64,000 nucleotides of DNA from Fremontodendron californicum (lineage: Eukaryota > Streptophyta > Magnoliopsida > Malvales > Malvaceae). The DNA is taken from assembly GCA_030761205.1 (NCBI GenBank), contig JAULJL010000015.1, forward strand, positions 7,755,501-7,819,500, in the 5' to 3' direction. A program made the position numbers and the translations under genes. Positions 10,544 through 23,669 of this stretch are shown piece after piece. The notes under the pieces are model-generated. The model searched no databases and had not been told where the DNA came from. It saw only the letters and a program-made list of their open reading frames with translations. How positions within the stretch are numbered: the stretch's first letter is position 1; each line of letters starts with the position of its first letter.

Positions 10544-13500
10544 ATGGGATTCAGCGCAGGAAAGGTCAGAATATTGAGAAATTTCCAGGATGCCTGGGCA
10601 GGATGGTAAACCTGTTTGATTTGAACACAGGCATTCCTGGAAACCGCCTGCTTACTGATAATCGGCATCGTGATGGTGATTTCTTTTTCATGAAAAAGCT
10701 ATTATTATTTTGTTTGTTTGTTTTGCTTTTGAAGTTTGAACATTTTTCTCTGGGTAGTGGGATTATAGCATGATTCCATGATCAGCATTTGTTTCAATAT
10801 TCCTTTTTTTCCATTCAATTTACCGCGTTTTGCATTTCTTTTTGACCCTTGTTAATTGAAGCAATTTCAGAACTCTATAAATGTCGTTTGCAAAGTTAAC
10901 TGCTGCATATATATACCTCATATTTTCTTATAAATTTTGAAAGTTTTTTAAATGGTTTAAGATTATTGAATTTTATTCTGATTCTGGAGGTCAGTTGTTC
11001 TAGTCCATGTTGATTGCCTTAAGTACTGATACTGGCCTTTTCTTTGCCTTTCTATGTTTCTGGTGTTAGCTCACTGGAAGTTTTAAGTTGTACAGTCCCC
11101 CCCCCCCCAATAAAATCACTTTGATATTCAATTGTACACATGAATTTTAGGTTGTTTATGCTTCAATTATATATTAATCTTGCTGTTTTGACATGGTGCT
11201 GGTTGATGGGCAGGTTCCTCGCTCTCAAGGCGTCAATCTGACGTTGAAAGGATGTTGAGCTCCACCTTTGGAGATCAGATTGAGGATAAAGCGGTAAACA
11301 TTGGGTGTTTAGCCTCTACAATAGTAATTATTATAAACAAGTTGGAAACAGATTATGTGCACAACTTGTCTCTATATTTTCCACTTGAATTATAATATTA
11401 ATATCCTTGTGTCCTGACCTGTGTTATATTTTTTGGTGTGTGCAGGTTGTATCTGAGTTAAGGAGAACTTTGTCAAACAAGAAAGGTAATGGAACACCCA
11501 TGAAGATGCTCATAGCCCAGGAAATGTCAAAAGATGTGGAGTCTAAGCATAACCCACCCAATGTGGTTGCTAAGCTGATGGGACTCGACGCACTACCAAG
11601 GCAGCAGCACAATTTAGCTGCACAAAGATGCCACTCTAAAGGTTCTTCTCGGCATTCTTTGAGTCATTCTGAGATATCAGTGGAAAGCTGGGAGCGAGAT
11701 CAAGGCTTTTCAGACAAGCAAATTCAATGTGAAGAAAATATCTGTCAAGAGCTGAACAAATACAAAGATGTTTATGAAATCTGGCAACAATCCCCAAGGA
11801 CAACTTGTGCAAGAGATAGCTCTCCACAAAAAGGCAGGTATAATGATAATGTGAATGTGAATGAGAAAAAAATGGCTCTAGTTCGTCAGAAGTTTATGGA
11901 AGCAAAACATCTGGTGACAGATGAAAAACTTCGCCAGACCAAGGAATTTCAAGATGCACTGGAAGTTTTGAGTTCCAATAGAGAGTTATTCCTCAAGTTT
12001 CTGGACGAGCCAAATTCCATGTTCTCTCAGCATCTCTACAATTTGCAGTCTTTACCCATACCTCCTGAGACAAAGCATATCACTGTTCTTAGACCTTCTA
12101 AGATGGTCGACAAAGAGAAATTTGCTGGAATAGGGAAGAAGGGTGATAAACAGACAAAGAAACCAGCGCAAATGGGTCAAGTAACTGGGTGGGATAGAAA
12201 TAACACTGCATGTTCTCCTCCATTCCCCAGTCCGAAAGTTGATGAATATCCTTCCCAACCAACTAGAATAGTGGTATTGAAGCCCAGCGCTGGGAAGACT
12301 CAGGACATTAAGACTGTGGCGTCTCCATCTCCCTTATCACCTAGAATATTACATGGTGAAGAATTTTTTGAGGAACCTGAAGATGATGATGCACGAGAAT
12401 CAAGAGAAGTGGCAAAGGAAATCACTAGACAGATGCGTGAAAATCTGATGGGTTACAGGAGTGACGAAACATTGCTTTCTTCTGTGTTTTCCAATGGTTA
12501 TATCGGCGACGATAGTTCATTTAATAGATCTGAAAATGTGTATGCTGTGGAAAACCTCAGTGATTCAGAAGTCATGTCACCAACTTCTAGACATTCATGG
12601 GATTACCTCAATAGGTTTGGTAGCCCTTATTCTTCCTCTTCCTTCAGTCATGCATCATGTTCTCCTGAGTCCTCAGTTTGCAGGGAAGCAAAGAAGCGGC
12701 TTTCAGAAAGATGGGCCATGATGGCAACGAATGGGATTTCTCAGGAACAAAGACATTTCAGGCGAAGCTCAAGCACATTGGGTGAGATGCTTGCTCTTTC
12801 TGATACAAAGAAGTTGGTGACATCTGAAGGAGAGGGAAGTAATAAGGAACAAGAACGTAGGGGATCAACTTCCTGCATATCTAGTAATTTGAATAAAGAA
12901 GAATGTACAAGTGATTCTCCGAAGAATCTTCTCAGGTCAAAATCTGTGCCCGTATCTTCCACTGTGTATGGTGCAAGGCTTAATGTTGAAGTTTCAGATC
13001 CCGAACCTAGCAAAGAACAAGTTTCCAAGGAATTGACAAAGGCAAAGAGCATGAAATCATCTCTGAAGGGGAAAGTTTCAAGTTTATTTTTTTCAAAGAA
13101 TAAGAAGACTAATAAAGAAAAATCTAGTGGCTCTCAATCTACTGATGAATCTCCATCTGCAACTCCTGGAACACCAGGGTCAGCCATAATTTATCCTCGA
13201 AAGATTAGCAATGATAAATCTCAGTGCGTTAATGATGGTTGTATCCAGGAGTGTTTGTCTCCTGTTATAGGTGGATCAACAAGTAAAACTCCTTTACCAG
13301 ATTTGACAGGCATGGGACAGAAACAAGGCATGATTTCTTTGGAGGTAATTCAAAAAAACTTCTTTAGTTTTTGGCCATGCATATGTTTATTGAATGTTTC
13401 CATCTTGCTTTATACGCATACATATGTACCTACTTAACATACATACATCAAACCTGCTCTAGTTTTTCTGCACTGCTATGAGATTTGACTGATATGATGG

Positions 13501-14967
13501 TCAAGATGGAAAATTGCAATATGTTGCCTCCCATTTGTTTAATCTAGGAAAGAGGAAGGTAGCACATGAACTTGAAATGTTCTTTTCTCATTATCTGACA
13601 ATGTGGGAATGCCAAATGTGAATGGGTATAATTCTGCTAATAGGGTGAGAATATCTTTTGCTAATATAATGGAAGGGTACCTGGAGTTATATAAATGTAT
13701 AATGCCCCTAAGAGGCTGGAATACATTTTGCCAATACAATGGGTTTAGGGTGGTGATGTAGCAATTCTAAGCAATTTAAATTGTGAAATAATGTTAAGTG
13801 TATCATTATATTTTCTATTCATTAATTGTTCTTAGCGACAAATATCAATGATACTCTTAGTAACTTAAGAGGTCAGCACCCAATTTTACGAGTTGATAGC
13901 AACCATAAAATGCAGATTCTGGGAACTGAACTTGTTATCAGATATTTTGTCTTCTAAACTTGTATGACTTAATCATTTATCAATATTGTGCCTACCTTTT
14001 TTAGGGAGGGTTGTCTGTAGCAAAACCTTCAATGCCTGCCCATATAAGTGAGAATCAGGACCAGCCGAGCCCTATCTCAGTTTTAGAACCTCCATTTGAG
14101 GAGGATGAGACCACAATTCCAGAGTCCTCTGGCAGTATCCAATCAGTGCACCAGGGTAAACTTCACTTATTAAACTGGGAAACTTATTATTTGTCTGATT
14201 CTTATTTTCTCTTATCCTTATCTATTGTCCCTTTTCTTAATTCAGGAATGGAGGTGCCACCTAAGTCTAACTTAATTGACAAGTCACCACCTATAGAATC
14301 AATTGCTCGCACCCTCTCATGGGATGATTCTTGTTCAGAGACAGCCACATTATATCCATCAGAACTCTCTTCGGTTTCCCCAGGTGCCAAGGAAGAAGAA
14401 CAGGATTGGGTTTTCTCTGTCCAATCAATATTATCAGCCGCCGGTCTCAATGGTGAGCTGCGGTTTGAGTCATTTATTGCCAGATGGCATTCGCTTGAAA
14501 GCCCATTGGACCCATCCTTAAGAGACAAATATGCCAACTTGAATGACAAGGAGCCTCTGCATGAGGCTAAGCGACGACAATGGAGATCAAACAGGAAGCT
14601 TGTGTTCGACTGTGTCAATGCAGCATTACTGGAAATCACAGGTTATGGGTCAAAAAGTTGCATGAGAGCTATGTCATTTGGCAGGGCCCAGATGAGGATC
14701 ATGGAGGGTGCATCACCCATGCTGGTTGACCATGTGTGCGCCCAAATGAAGGAATGGTTTTCCGATGAGGTGAAATGTTTCGTGGGTGATGATGGGGACA
14801 ACAACAGCCTGGTCGAGGAACGGTTGGTGCAGAAAGAAGTGGTGGGTAAAGGGTGGGTTGATCATATGAAATTAGAAATAGATAATTTGGGAAGAGAGAT
14901 AGAAAGGAAGTTGCTAGAAGAACTTGTGGAAGAGGCAGTGGTCGATTTGACTGGTAGGGTGTTTTGA
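10540..14967 (+). CDS. TRM family protein (TON1-recruiting motif, DUF3741/DUF4378)
   Basis: Coding exons: 10540-10675, 11214-11293, 11446-13344, 14005-14155, 14246-14967. All junctions are GT-AG and keep frame, giving 995 residues. The start follows the family's usual N-terminus (PGCLGRMVNLFDL at about residues 16-28). The signature VVAKLMGL lies at about 112-119 after GTPMKMLIAQEMS. The middle is long, polar and serine-rich. DUF4378 occupies roughly residues 808-990 (WVFSVQSILSAAGL, then RRQWRSNRKLVFDCVNAAL), ending in an acidic amphipathic stretch (LLEELVEEAVVDLTG) like the C-terminal motif by which TRM proteins bind TON1. In Arabidopsis the family links TON1 and the TTP phosphatase complex to cortical microtubules and affects cell shape and division-plane orientation. 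The 90-bp intron 14156-14245 is a multiple of three without a stop, so its retention would keep frame. The exact TRM number is not assigned. Confidence 0.9.
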
Positions 14968-15085
14968 GGCTTTTATTTTGCTCTCCTCCCCTTCCTCTAT
15001 TGATTGCAACTTTATTTGTGCATGTGATTTTGAAGAAGGATGATCCTACCCAGCTTATTTGTTTAATGCTGCATGAATGTTTATA

Positions 15086-15086
<1 letters not shown>

Positions 15087-15126
<40 letters not shown>
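15087..15126. repeat. (TA)n microsatellite
   Basis: Uninterrupted TA dinucleotides for about 40 bp, just downstream of the TRM gene, probably in or after its 3' UTR. Confidence 0.9.
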
Positions 15127-15127
<1 letters not shown>

Positions 15128-15358
15128 CTAATATTAATCTGATAAGTTGTTTTTGTTTTTCATGTTTTGATGAGATGTATATACATAATAAATATTTCCA
15201 CTACCCGGCAGTGTCTTCATCCTCAAGATCCTCCCTCTGTTGTGGTGTGGTATAATTGACCATCTCATTCGTTCAGGCCCCTGTATTTTCCTTCTTATTT
15301 ATACTTTAGTTGCATTGCATCAATGAGCAAATTGCTCTGTTGTGTTGATGTCAATCAA

Positions 15359-15558
15359 CTATATTGCTACGATTTTTTTTTTTTTTTAAAGTATTTGTGT
15401 TTAACATTTGTGTCCGGTGCATATCCGAATATGAGTATGGGGATATGATCTTCCAAGGACTCTTCAAATATATGAAAATCTTTAAAAAAAAATTGAATAT
15501 ACCTGTGTCAGATACATATTCGTATCCGATATTTACATCCGAATCCGAGTAAACATAG
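15359..15558 (+). mobile_element. hAT-like MITE, family A, copy 2
   Basis: About 200 bp, same orientation as copy 1. The ends are degraded (CTATATTGCTACGA at the left, CCGAGTAAACATAG at the right), and the inside keeps the GTGTCCGGTGCATATCCGA and CCGTATCCGAT-type motifs. No target duplication is recognisable, so this is an older copy. It contains a 15-base T run and a 9-base A run. Confidence 0.65.
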
Positions 15559-16316
15559 AGCTATTACTATATTTTTGGTGTATATTCCTAGGAATGGCAA
15601 AATTCAATTCGACCGATGAATTTCGCACCGATCCGTTCCGAATTGAGAGGTTTTTCTTTTTTAAAGCGGAGTGGGGTGGAGTTGAGGTGATTTTGATAAA
15701 TGCTTGATTCGTTTCGTCTCCCGCTTTTTGAAATTACTATCTTACTTTTTAAAATATTTTATATATTTTAAATATTTTTAGTATATATATTATATATATA
15801 TATTAAAATTATATATATATACTAATATTTTATATATATATATATTTTTAGTATATATGTATATTATATATATCAATAATTTTATATATTAAAATTATGT
15901 TTATAAATAAATTATAATATAATTTTTTTTAATATTAAGTTAAAAATAATTAATAAAAATTAGAATGTAACGAAGTGAATCATCGTTGAGCGATTATAAA
16001 TGTAATCAATATTTATGAAAATGAATATTTTCAATATCTATATAAAAATGAGACAAATAATAAGATTATTTTCATCTCGTTCTATTGATATCCCTATGTT
16101 CCCTCCTCATGTTATCAGATTGCTTTTTCTTTCTTTCTTAATGTGGGAAAACCAGCCTGTTTGTAGGTGCAAAAGGACAAGAGACCTTGCACCTGAGGTG
16201 GAATGCTGACCCACACAGTCAGTCAGTTACAGGTCACAACTACCGAAGCTGAGATTGACAGTAACGTACGAAAATGATTAACTTTTGATTGGAAGATGAA
16301 AACTTATTATTGAGGT
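15559..16316. other. Low-complexity AT-rich intergenic DNA
   Basis: The stretch 15720-15960 is almost pure A/T with many TATATA blocks. The segment 15590-15720 (CAATTCGACCGATGAATTTCG...) resembles the degenerate CG-containing repeats common in plant intergenic DNA. No gene is seen. Confidence 0.6.
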
Positions 16317-16841
16317 CAGTGTTGTTAAGAGGTGCGTGTAGGCGCGTTTAACGTCATAATAAAAACGTTTTAAATCGTTTTAGATAAAATGTATTTGATT
16401 AGGTGCATATTTAGTGTGTCTAAATTTGTTTTTTTTAAGGCGTAAACGTAAAAAAAATTCCGTTTGATTGAAGTTTTTTTTTTTAATTTTAATTTTTTTT
16501 ATTAGACATACCTTTATTAGTAAAAAAAAGAATAGTATCAAATTCTCTACTTCTCAATATTTGAGTATTCAACAACATACATAGAATTATAAGAAAATCA
16601 TGCATATTGGGCAACAAAAAAAAATTTCATGTTTTGTAAATAAACTAGATCACTTTTTATAATTTATTATCATAATTATATATCTTAAATTTATTATATA
16701 TATATATATATATACACATATAAAAACACATATATACATATTGCGTTTTACTTCACTCAAACAAGCGTTTTTTTTGCTTCTTATATCTGAGACAATATAA
16801 GAGTTCTAACGCCTAGAATACGTCCTACGCCCTTGACAATG
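16317..16841. mobile_element. Probable hAT-like non-autonomous element, decayed
   Basis: The left end CAGTGTTGTTAAGAGGTGCG is inversely related to the right end (CGTCCTACGCCCTTGACAATG), giving a partial inverted repeat of about 20 bp with CAGTG-type termini typical of hAT elements. Motifs such as AGGCGCGTTT near the left and ACGCCTAG near the right also mirror each other. No clean 8-bp duplication is visible; only AGGT is shared beside both ends. The inside is AT-rich and non-coding. Confidence 0.4.
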
Positions 16842-18848
16842 AGGTATCCTTTCCTAATTTCCTTCTTTGTATTTAATATTATTATTTTACTATACTGTCT
16901 CTTTCTCAAACATCCTCTAAATAAAGTAGTAATGGTGTCGACTGGACGCCAGGCGGAGGCGGTATGTTGTACTGATTTTAGTACTAATAACTTAGGCTTG
17001 CGTTGGCATTGGTTCTTATATTTCTTAATGATTGGGTGATGCGGTTCAGGTTCATTTGATAAGGTTGGTGGTCTTTTTCAACTCACTTGGACTTCATTCA
17101 AAGTTAAACAAAAATCCATTAATCTATATGATATTTAACCCTTTTTTCAATCCAAAATTCAAGGTCTTTTAATTTTCAATACCATTAAAAAATGTCACGG
17201 TTTTTTTTCTTACATGAAATGAACGTGTGATTAAAACTGTCCATGCATCGGGTGGAACCTTGGACAAGCATAATTTTAAATTCATAATATTCATCATATC
17301 CACAAGTGTGAGTAAGCATAAAATTCTATAACAAAGATGAAATTTTGATACTATAATAATATCTTCCACTATTCTTGACTGTCATCAATTCATCGTTGAG
17401 ACATACATGGGTTAGTGATTGTGAAAAAAAGAGTTGCTCCTTTTGTTTTTACCCCCTTTATTCACAATATGCTGTTTTGATGAATCAAATCTTTTTTCAG
17501 TCCACATGCTTGGTCTAAAGCTGTGTTTCAGCTACTAGTCAAAATTAATACTACAATCAACTTATCAAGAATGAAAAACAGTTGAAATATGGGTATAGCT
17601 AAAACGAAAAAGTTGTTTGGAAGTTAGCAAAACGTTCCTATCACACCAGCTGCCTGCCTGCTTATTCATCTGTCAAAGTTTTTGTGTTCAACAATGGTTA
17701 TTAAAGCAGCGGCAGCAGCAGCAGCACCCAAAAAGAAATCTCGTGACTGACCTGTATGTATACAATACTCTGTTATCTGACTTAATAATAATAGTAATCT
17801 AAAAGAGCATAGCATAGCATTTAATTTAATTTAATAAATAAATTCAGTACATCCATGCCCAGATGGGAGCCACACACACAGTTCAATTCCTGAAAGGGAC
17901 TTTGATTTTTTTTTTGCATCTGAGAAGGCACAGACAGACAGACCACAGAGAAAGAGAAAGAGAGAGAAAAAAGTAGGTCCCCTCATTTGATCTTCTTTAA
18001 TTTTCCTAACCTAACCATGTGTTGTTCTCTGCTTTTCTGCATGCAACCCTTTGTATGCAATTTGCGAATACTGTTTGCCATGACAACATCAATTTAGTAT
18101 ACATATAACTCACACAAGGAATATAGACAAATTTCCAGAATTTCTTATTTATTTATAACTTGGAGAATATTAGGGACAAACGGGAATATTGCTGCAGGGC
18201 AGAAACATGCAGATGCATTTCACAGTACTTAGCTAAGTTCATTTACTTACATTTTTTTCCCTGAAACATCATCATGTGTAATTTCCTATTACTACCAGCC
18301 AAAACCAGGGGTTTGGTTAGGTAAATTTCTAAATGGCAAAATAGATGTTGTGAAAAGTTGTGACCTTGAACACTCCTCCCTAAACAAATATCTGTACGTT
18401 CCGCAAATTGCTCAAGGACAAACAAGCAACTGGGCCTGCAAAGTATTACAAGAGGACAAGAAGGATCACAACATAACCAATATTAGGCACAGATATATCT
18501 GGACCCAGAAATTAAGCTTGTAATAATCTACATCCAGGATATCTGGCTTGGAACTATAATGTTGATGAAGAGAGGGAAAAAGAAAATGAAGGGGTTTAAA
18601 TCAACTGAACTATATATTATAGGTTTACAAATATAGTATATTCACTCTGACAAAATCATTTTAAATGACAGTGAGAATACAGTTTTACACCAACCAACAA
18701 ACTTCTTATTTTACACAGAACGATCAGTATCACCATATTCAACTAGGACAATCGTTCCATAGGTACAACTAGAAAGCAATACAAGCGGACATGGGTTTGA
18801 AGACCTATATTATATACATCAAACTTCCTCCACAAAGGCAAAAAGAAT
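16842..18848. other. Intergenic DNA, no gene seen
   Basis: Open frames are short and lack family resemblance or codon bias. A short CAG-type run (17708-17726) and AG-rich sequence near 17950 are the only compositional features. I see no convincing promoter or RNA gene. Confidence 0.55.
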
Positions 18849-19035
18849 AAATGTTACTCGGACTCGGGTGTAAGTGTCGGACACGGTATATGTCCGACAT
18901 AGGTATGTTCAATTTTTATCAAAATTTTCATGTATTTGGAGAGTCCTTGGAAGATCATATCCCCATACCCATATTCGGATATGCGTCGGACATAGATACT
19001 TAAAAAAAAAAAAATGAAGAGTTAAAGCAACATAA
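18849..19035 (-). mobile_element. hAT-like MITE, family A, copy 3
   Basis: About 187 bp, reverse orientation relative to copies 1 and 2. Its left end is ATGTTACTCGGACTCG and its right end GAGTTAAAGCAACAT. Its internal sequence (GTCGGACACGG, GGAAGATCATATCC) is the reverse complement of copy 2. Target duplications are not clear. Confidence 0.7.
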
Positions 19036-19724
19036 ATGATATGTACTTGATCAGTTCGAAATACGGAAGATATGCCCGCCTGTGAGATGGACCATTCTCT
19101 CTGATCATCGCTCTACTTGGACTTCATACTTCTGGTTTAGTAAATTATATTTATCAGCACTGTTCAGTCCGTACTGCAATATAAAAATTCAATGGCATGA
19201 TTTAGGAAACAACAACTAATACTATATGGAAATGTTATTGCGTTTGGATAGATACAAGTGGAAATATAACTCAGCATGAATGAAAATAATATTTTTGAAA
19301 CTTGTTTCCTTTTCCTTGACACAAAAATGGGTTGGAACAACAGAAATGCTCAGTATTAGTACATGAATGTCCTTCTTTACAGTCTTAAATAATGAAGTGT
19401 AAACTGATTCTTGACAAAATCAAGCTCCAATTACTTATATCAACTAAGATATGTTCAACACAAAAACAGCAGTAATGAATATCAGAAAAAACTGCTTTGC
19501 CATCTGAATAATCACCTTTTTGCTTTACAGATGTTGCTTGTCAACCAGAGGAAAAATAGTAAAAACCCAAACTCTAAGACATTAATTCGACAAGATAACA
19601 GCCAGGATCACCAACATCCCCCAAAAAATCCTAAAGGGAGGAGAAGAGATATAAAGGGAAGGGGAATCATTGACAACTTTCACAACTGAACTAAAGACAC
19701 AGAGTGTATACAAGCATCGTTGAT

Positions 19725-19894
19725 CTATGTTACTCGGACTCGAAGTTGATTATCGGATATGAACGTGTCTGATACAGATATTTTTAATTTTTTTAATTTT
19801 TTTTTATATATTTGAAAGATTATACTCTCATATTTTTGTCCGAACGTGTCAGACAAAGATAATTCAAGATAAATAAAAAATCGGAGTAATATAG
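19725..19894 (-). mobile_element. hAT-like MITE, family A, copy 4 (perfect 8-bp TSD)
   Basis: 170-bp element with ends CTATGTTACTCGGACTC and AATCGGAGTAATATAG. It is flanked by a perfect 8-bp direct repeat TCGTTGAT at 19717-19724 and 19895-19902. Eight-base duplications are characteristic of hAT transposases, so this copy defines the family type. Confidence 0.85.
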
Positions 19895-20387
19895 TCGTTG
19901 ATAATACAAAAAAAAGTTTGTAAGGCAACAAAATGAAATTATTTAGTCAGTCAGTCATTGAGAGTTAGGATCTCTCAATCAGGTCACCAATGTCAAAGCA
20001 TATCTGAAAGATAATCATATTGACAGCTGTGAACTACATACATATTTAATTGTTTATTTCTGACTCAGATTTCAGACTGAGGCTGGGTCAAAATGGCACT
20101 GAGTTGGACCATTAATTTTGTTTTAGATTAGACCAATCTCTTCAATAGATTCCCATACAACCAAACTAATCACATAGTATGTAATGAGAGCCACTAGACT
20201 GAAACTCTATTTCAACGAACCATTTCCTCGCATGCAATTATCGTTGGAGTTTAATGTCGCATAGTGGCTTTCACATCATATAAGAATAAACTAATAAAAC
20301 AAAAGAGTAAACTGACCCATATAACTAGAAAGCCAGCCATCTTTTTCAGGTAAAGATGAGTTATAAACAATTAAAGTCAGGATAATT

Positions 20388-20542
20388 ACCTTTTTCTCTT
20401 ATTCGTGAGTTGCCCTGCCATAACCCTTGGCTGAAGTAGATTTGTGGCTGGACTGAGGGTTTAGGAGTGGCTCCCAAGTTCCTACCTCTAATACTTTCAC
20501 AATCATCTTCATTGTCAATGTTCTTCTTCTAGCAGAAACCAT
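20388..20542 (-). other. Possible first exon of an unrecognised minus-strand transcript
   Basis: An ATG at 20542 (minus strand) opens 47 codons, MVSARRRTLTMKMIVKVLEV and onward, ending at TAA 20401-20399. A donor-like AAAAAG then GTAATT follows at about 20388. A second frame through the same DNA is also open across the putative exon. The sequence is less AT-rich than its surroundings and lies about 700 bp from the divergently oriented LRR gene, so a shared promoter is conceivable. I find no downstream exon or known family; it could be a long non-coding RNA or chance. Confidence 0.2.
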
Positions 20543-20955
20543 TGGCGGTGATTATTTTGGGAGAAGGATGAGATCGAAGCTTCGTTTTCGGATTTAATTA
20601 TTTTGGTTTTTTATTTTAAAATTCTTCTGTTTTTTCTTTTATTTATTATTAAGTTGAGTTTTACAAGAAACGAAAAGGTTACTGTCAACGGCTAGTAGTA
20701 GTTTGGATCCGTTGGGCTTTGTAATGGGCTCTGGGTTCAGCTAACATAGCCCATTAGGCTGAGTTCATTGGACGAGTCCAGATTAAAGGGCGTGGAAGTA
20801 GTCGAAAGATATCTGGTATAAGGGATTATGAAAGCTAAATAAATTTACTTTAGAATTCTAGTCAGGACTCAGATATCCTGTATGGGGACAAAAACTTCCA
20901 GGATTTCTGATTCAGAGTAATCTAGGGAAGGTTAAAATAAAAAAGCGTTTTCTTG

Positions 20956-21025
20956 TTAGGGTTTTATTTAGAAATTAGGGTTTTACTTTAGTCTATCAAT
21001 CATTTTATTTACAAATTAGGGTTTT
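20956..21025 (+). promoter_or_regulatory. Three telo-box motifs upstream of the LRR gene
   Basis: TTAGGGTTTT (reverse complement AAAACCCTAA) occurs at 20956-20965, 20975-20984 and 21016-21025. Telo-boxes are plant cis-elements found near transcription starts of many growth- and translation-related genes. They lie 240-310 bp before the start codon at 21265. Confidence 0.55.
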
Positions 21026-21264
21026 TTTTTTTTTGTAATTTTAATTTAGAGAGAAAATAAAAAGCACTTACCCTTAGAAACAGACGACGCGGTTGAATCG
21101 TAGAGAGCTCCGGTCTGAATGTTTTGAAAAAGTAGCAAAACATTTATCTTTTCCTCGTTTGACCAGAACCAGAATAGGCAACTCTTCGTGCTTGGGGCAT
21201 TTGTTTTGTTTAATTTTTCCCTATTTAGTTTTGTTTGTTCGTTTTTCATGTATAAGAGTGTAGA

Positions 21265-23638
21265 ATGGTGAAAGTTCCCTCTTTGGTGTCTCTGAGCATC
21301 GACGCACTTAAAAGAGAACTTCTTCACGGTAAATTTGCTTTCTTTCTTCTTCTTTTCCCCCCTTTTTAATGCTTGTAGTGAATACTGTTTGCATTGTACG
21401 AGAAATGCCAAGTTGGTAAGAGATGCATTTTTTTTCCATTTTAATTGATGTTTTCCAGTTCACACTTGTTGAATTGAATCATTGGTAGGGTTGGTTGCAG
21501 GGGATGATCTTTTACCGCATGTCTATGAGCTTCCTCCGGAGTTGTTCAATTCCTTAGTAAAATGTCTACCTCCTTTCGCCTTGCAGAAGTTACAAAGTGA
21601 AATGTTAGTTAAACTTTATGCGTACCTCATATATGTTTTCGAGTTTTTTTTTCAAATTTATAACTGATGTAGCTGACTGATTCTGGATATCTGTATGTTA
21701 CTCCTGCTGAAGTTCCCAAATGTTTATGGGTGAAGAAAATGTGATTTTTTTTTTCTTAAGACGGGAAATTTGTCAGATAGGTAGAGAAATGTTTTACTAG
21801 ATTATCTAACGCCCGAATCTTCTAACAAATGAGCATGATTATCAAAGATTTTACTTAAGGTAGTAATAATTTTTTTTATTTCTCTTGACATTGCTTGTTT
21901 AACTTTTGCTAACTTTCTGCTATATGTGGGCTACTTAATTACTCTTGAAAGGTACTGACTTTCTTTGAGCAGGCCATTTAAGAACTATGATGACTATGAT
22001 TCTTCTAGTGATGACTTAAAAAATGGGAGAAAACGTGGAAGGTATGTTAGATTCAATGACTACATCCCTTTTTGCTTTATGTAGAAAGTAAGAATAGAAT
22101 TGTGAGATGACTGTATAATGCTAGTTTCTTACAGAAATGGGAATTTCGATACAGCATGGAAGGCATTGTTTAAGTTTCGTTGGCCTGATCTTCTGGAGCG
22201 TGTTCAACCGGTTGATTGGCAGCAGATTTATTGGGAAACACATGTGCAAAAGTATGTTGATTCAATCATGCAAGCTAATTCTTATTACTTATTGGCCTAT
22301 TCATGATTTCTGTTTATGATCTGTCCTTTTTTTTTAATTATTATTAAACTGAAAGACAGTTGCCTAGATGAGGCAGCAGAGCTAGCTTTTCTCCCATCAT
22401 TTAGTGGATGCCTTGGTGAGATACAGATTTCAGGTACTTTGATACTTAGCTTCTGTAATCTATGTGATTTTGAAGTTTTGGGTGAAATTATACGGATTTG
22501 AATACGCTTTTCTGCCTTTTGCTAGTCTTTACATGCATGTTTGCATAATATCTCTTTGTATGGTAAATCAAATGACTTTTTACATTTGATGGTAGATTTT
22601 AACCGATTTGCTTTGCTTGCTAGTCACCCAACAAAAGGAGGATCAGTAATGAACAATTAATTCATATAAAGAGCAAGAAAATTTTGTTTATAATGACGTT
22701 TACATGGATGCCCCCTTGCACATGGCTTGAGGGGCAAAGTTCTGGTGTTTAATAACACTGCCTTGCAAATCTGTTGGAAACTTGCAACTACTTTGCACAT
22801 TTCAACTTATCATTATTGAGTACATATTCCTAAAACTAACTTCATCCATGAGCTGCCCCTCCCTCCTCCTTCAAATTCATCTTTGTTACTCCTCTAGTAT
22901 GAATTTATAATGAATTTTATACTTAGAGCAAGTGAAGAAATTTCTTTTTTTTTTTAACATGATTTGAGTTGTTTTTCTGTTTTATGTTCCTCCTTTACCT
23001 TTCGAATTATCTTACCAATATTGTAAAAGATTGTTGTTCCCCTTATCTCTTTTTCTTTTCTTATTTTATTTTATTTTATTTTTTGTGCAGAGAATATACT
23101 GAAATATATTGGTTATGTGGATAATATGAGTGAGTCAGCTTCAGATTACTTGAAATTGTCTTACCACTGCCAGCAATTTGGGTGTTATGCTAGGTAACCT
23201 CTAATACCACATCTGTATACGGGTAGAGCACATGCCCATGTTCCTTAATTGGCAAGGGATTGCAGTTAAATTATTTATATGAGTTGAAGTATTTTTCCTT
23301 CTTAAGAATTTTTTTCCCTCAGCACGTCCTGATTTAACTAATATATGTGTTTCACACTACATTTTGTTTCCTCTTGCAATTAAGCATTCAGACAAACTAT
23401 TTTATTGATATTTATCTAGTTTTTTAGATTACCAGTTTTATCCACTTCCCCGACCCCACCCGAAATAAAATGCATCCACATTTTGCTTCAATTGCTTTTC
23501 CATTTCTAATATTTTGACTTGTGCAAATGTTTAGCTTCTTATGTGTAATTTTATTTGTGCAGATGTTTGAGACTTCAAAATGTTCTCTGTGTTTTAGAAT
23601 CTTGCGTAAGTTTGTAAATTTGATAAAGTTGTGTCCTC

Positions 23639-23669
<31 letters not shown>

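Noticed and set aside
19411..19689. 92-codon plus-strand frame ending IKGRGIIDNFHN
   Set aside because: Basic, Asn/Lys/Gln-rich translation of AT-rich DNA; no family resemblance and no splice partner.
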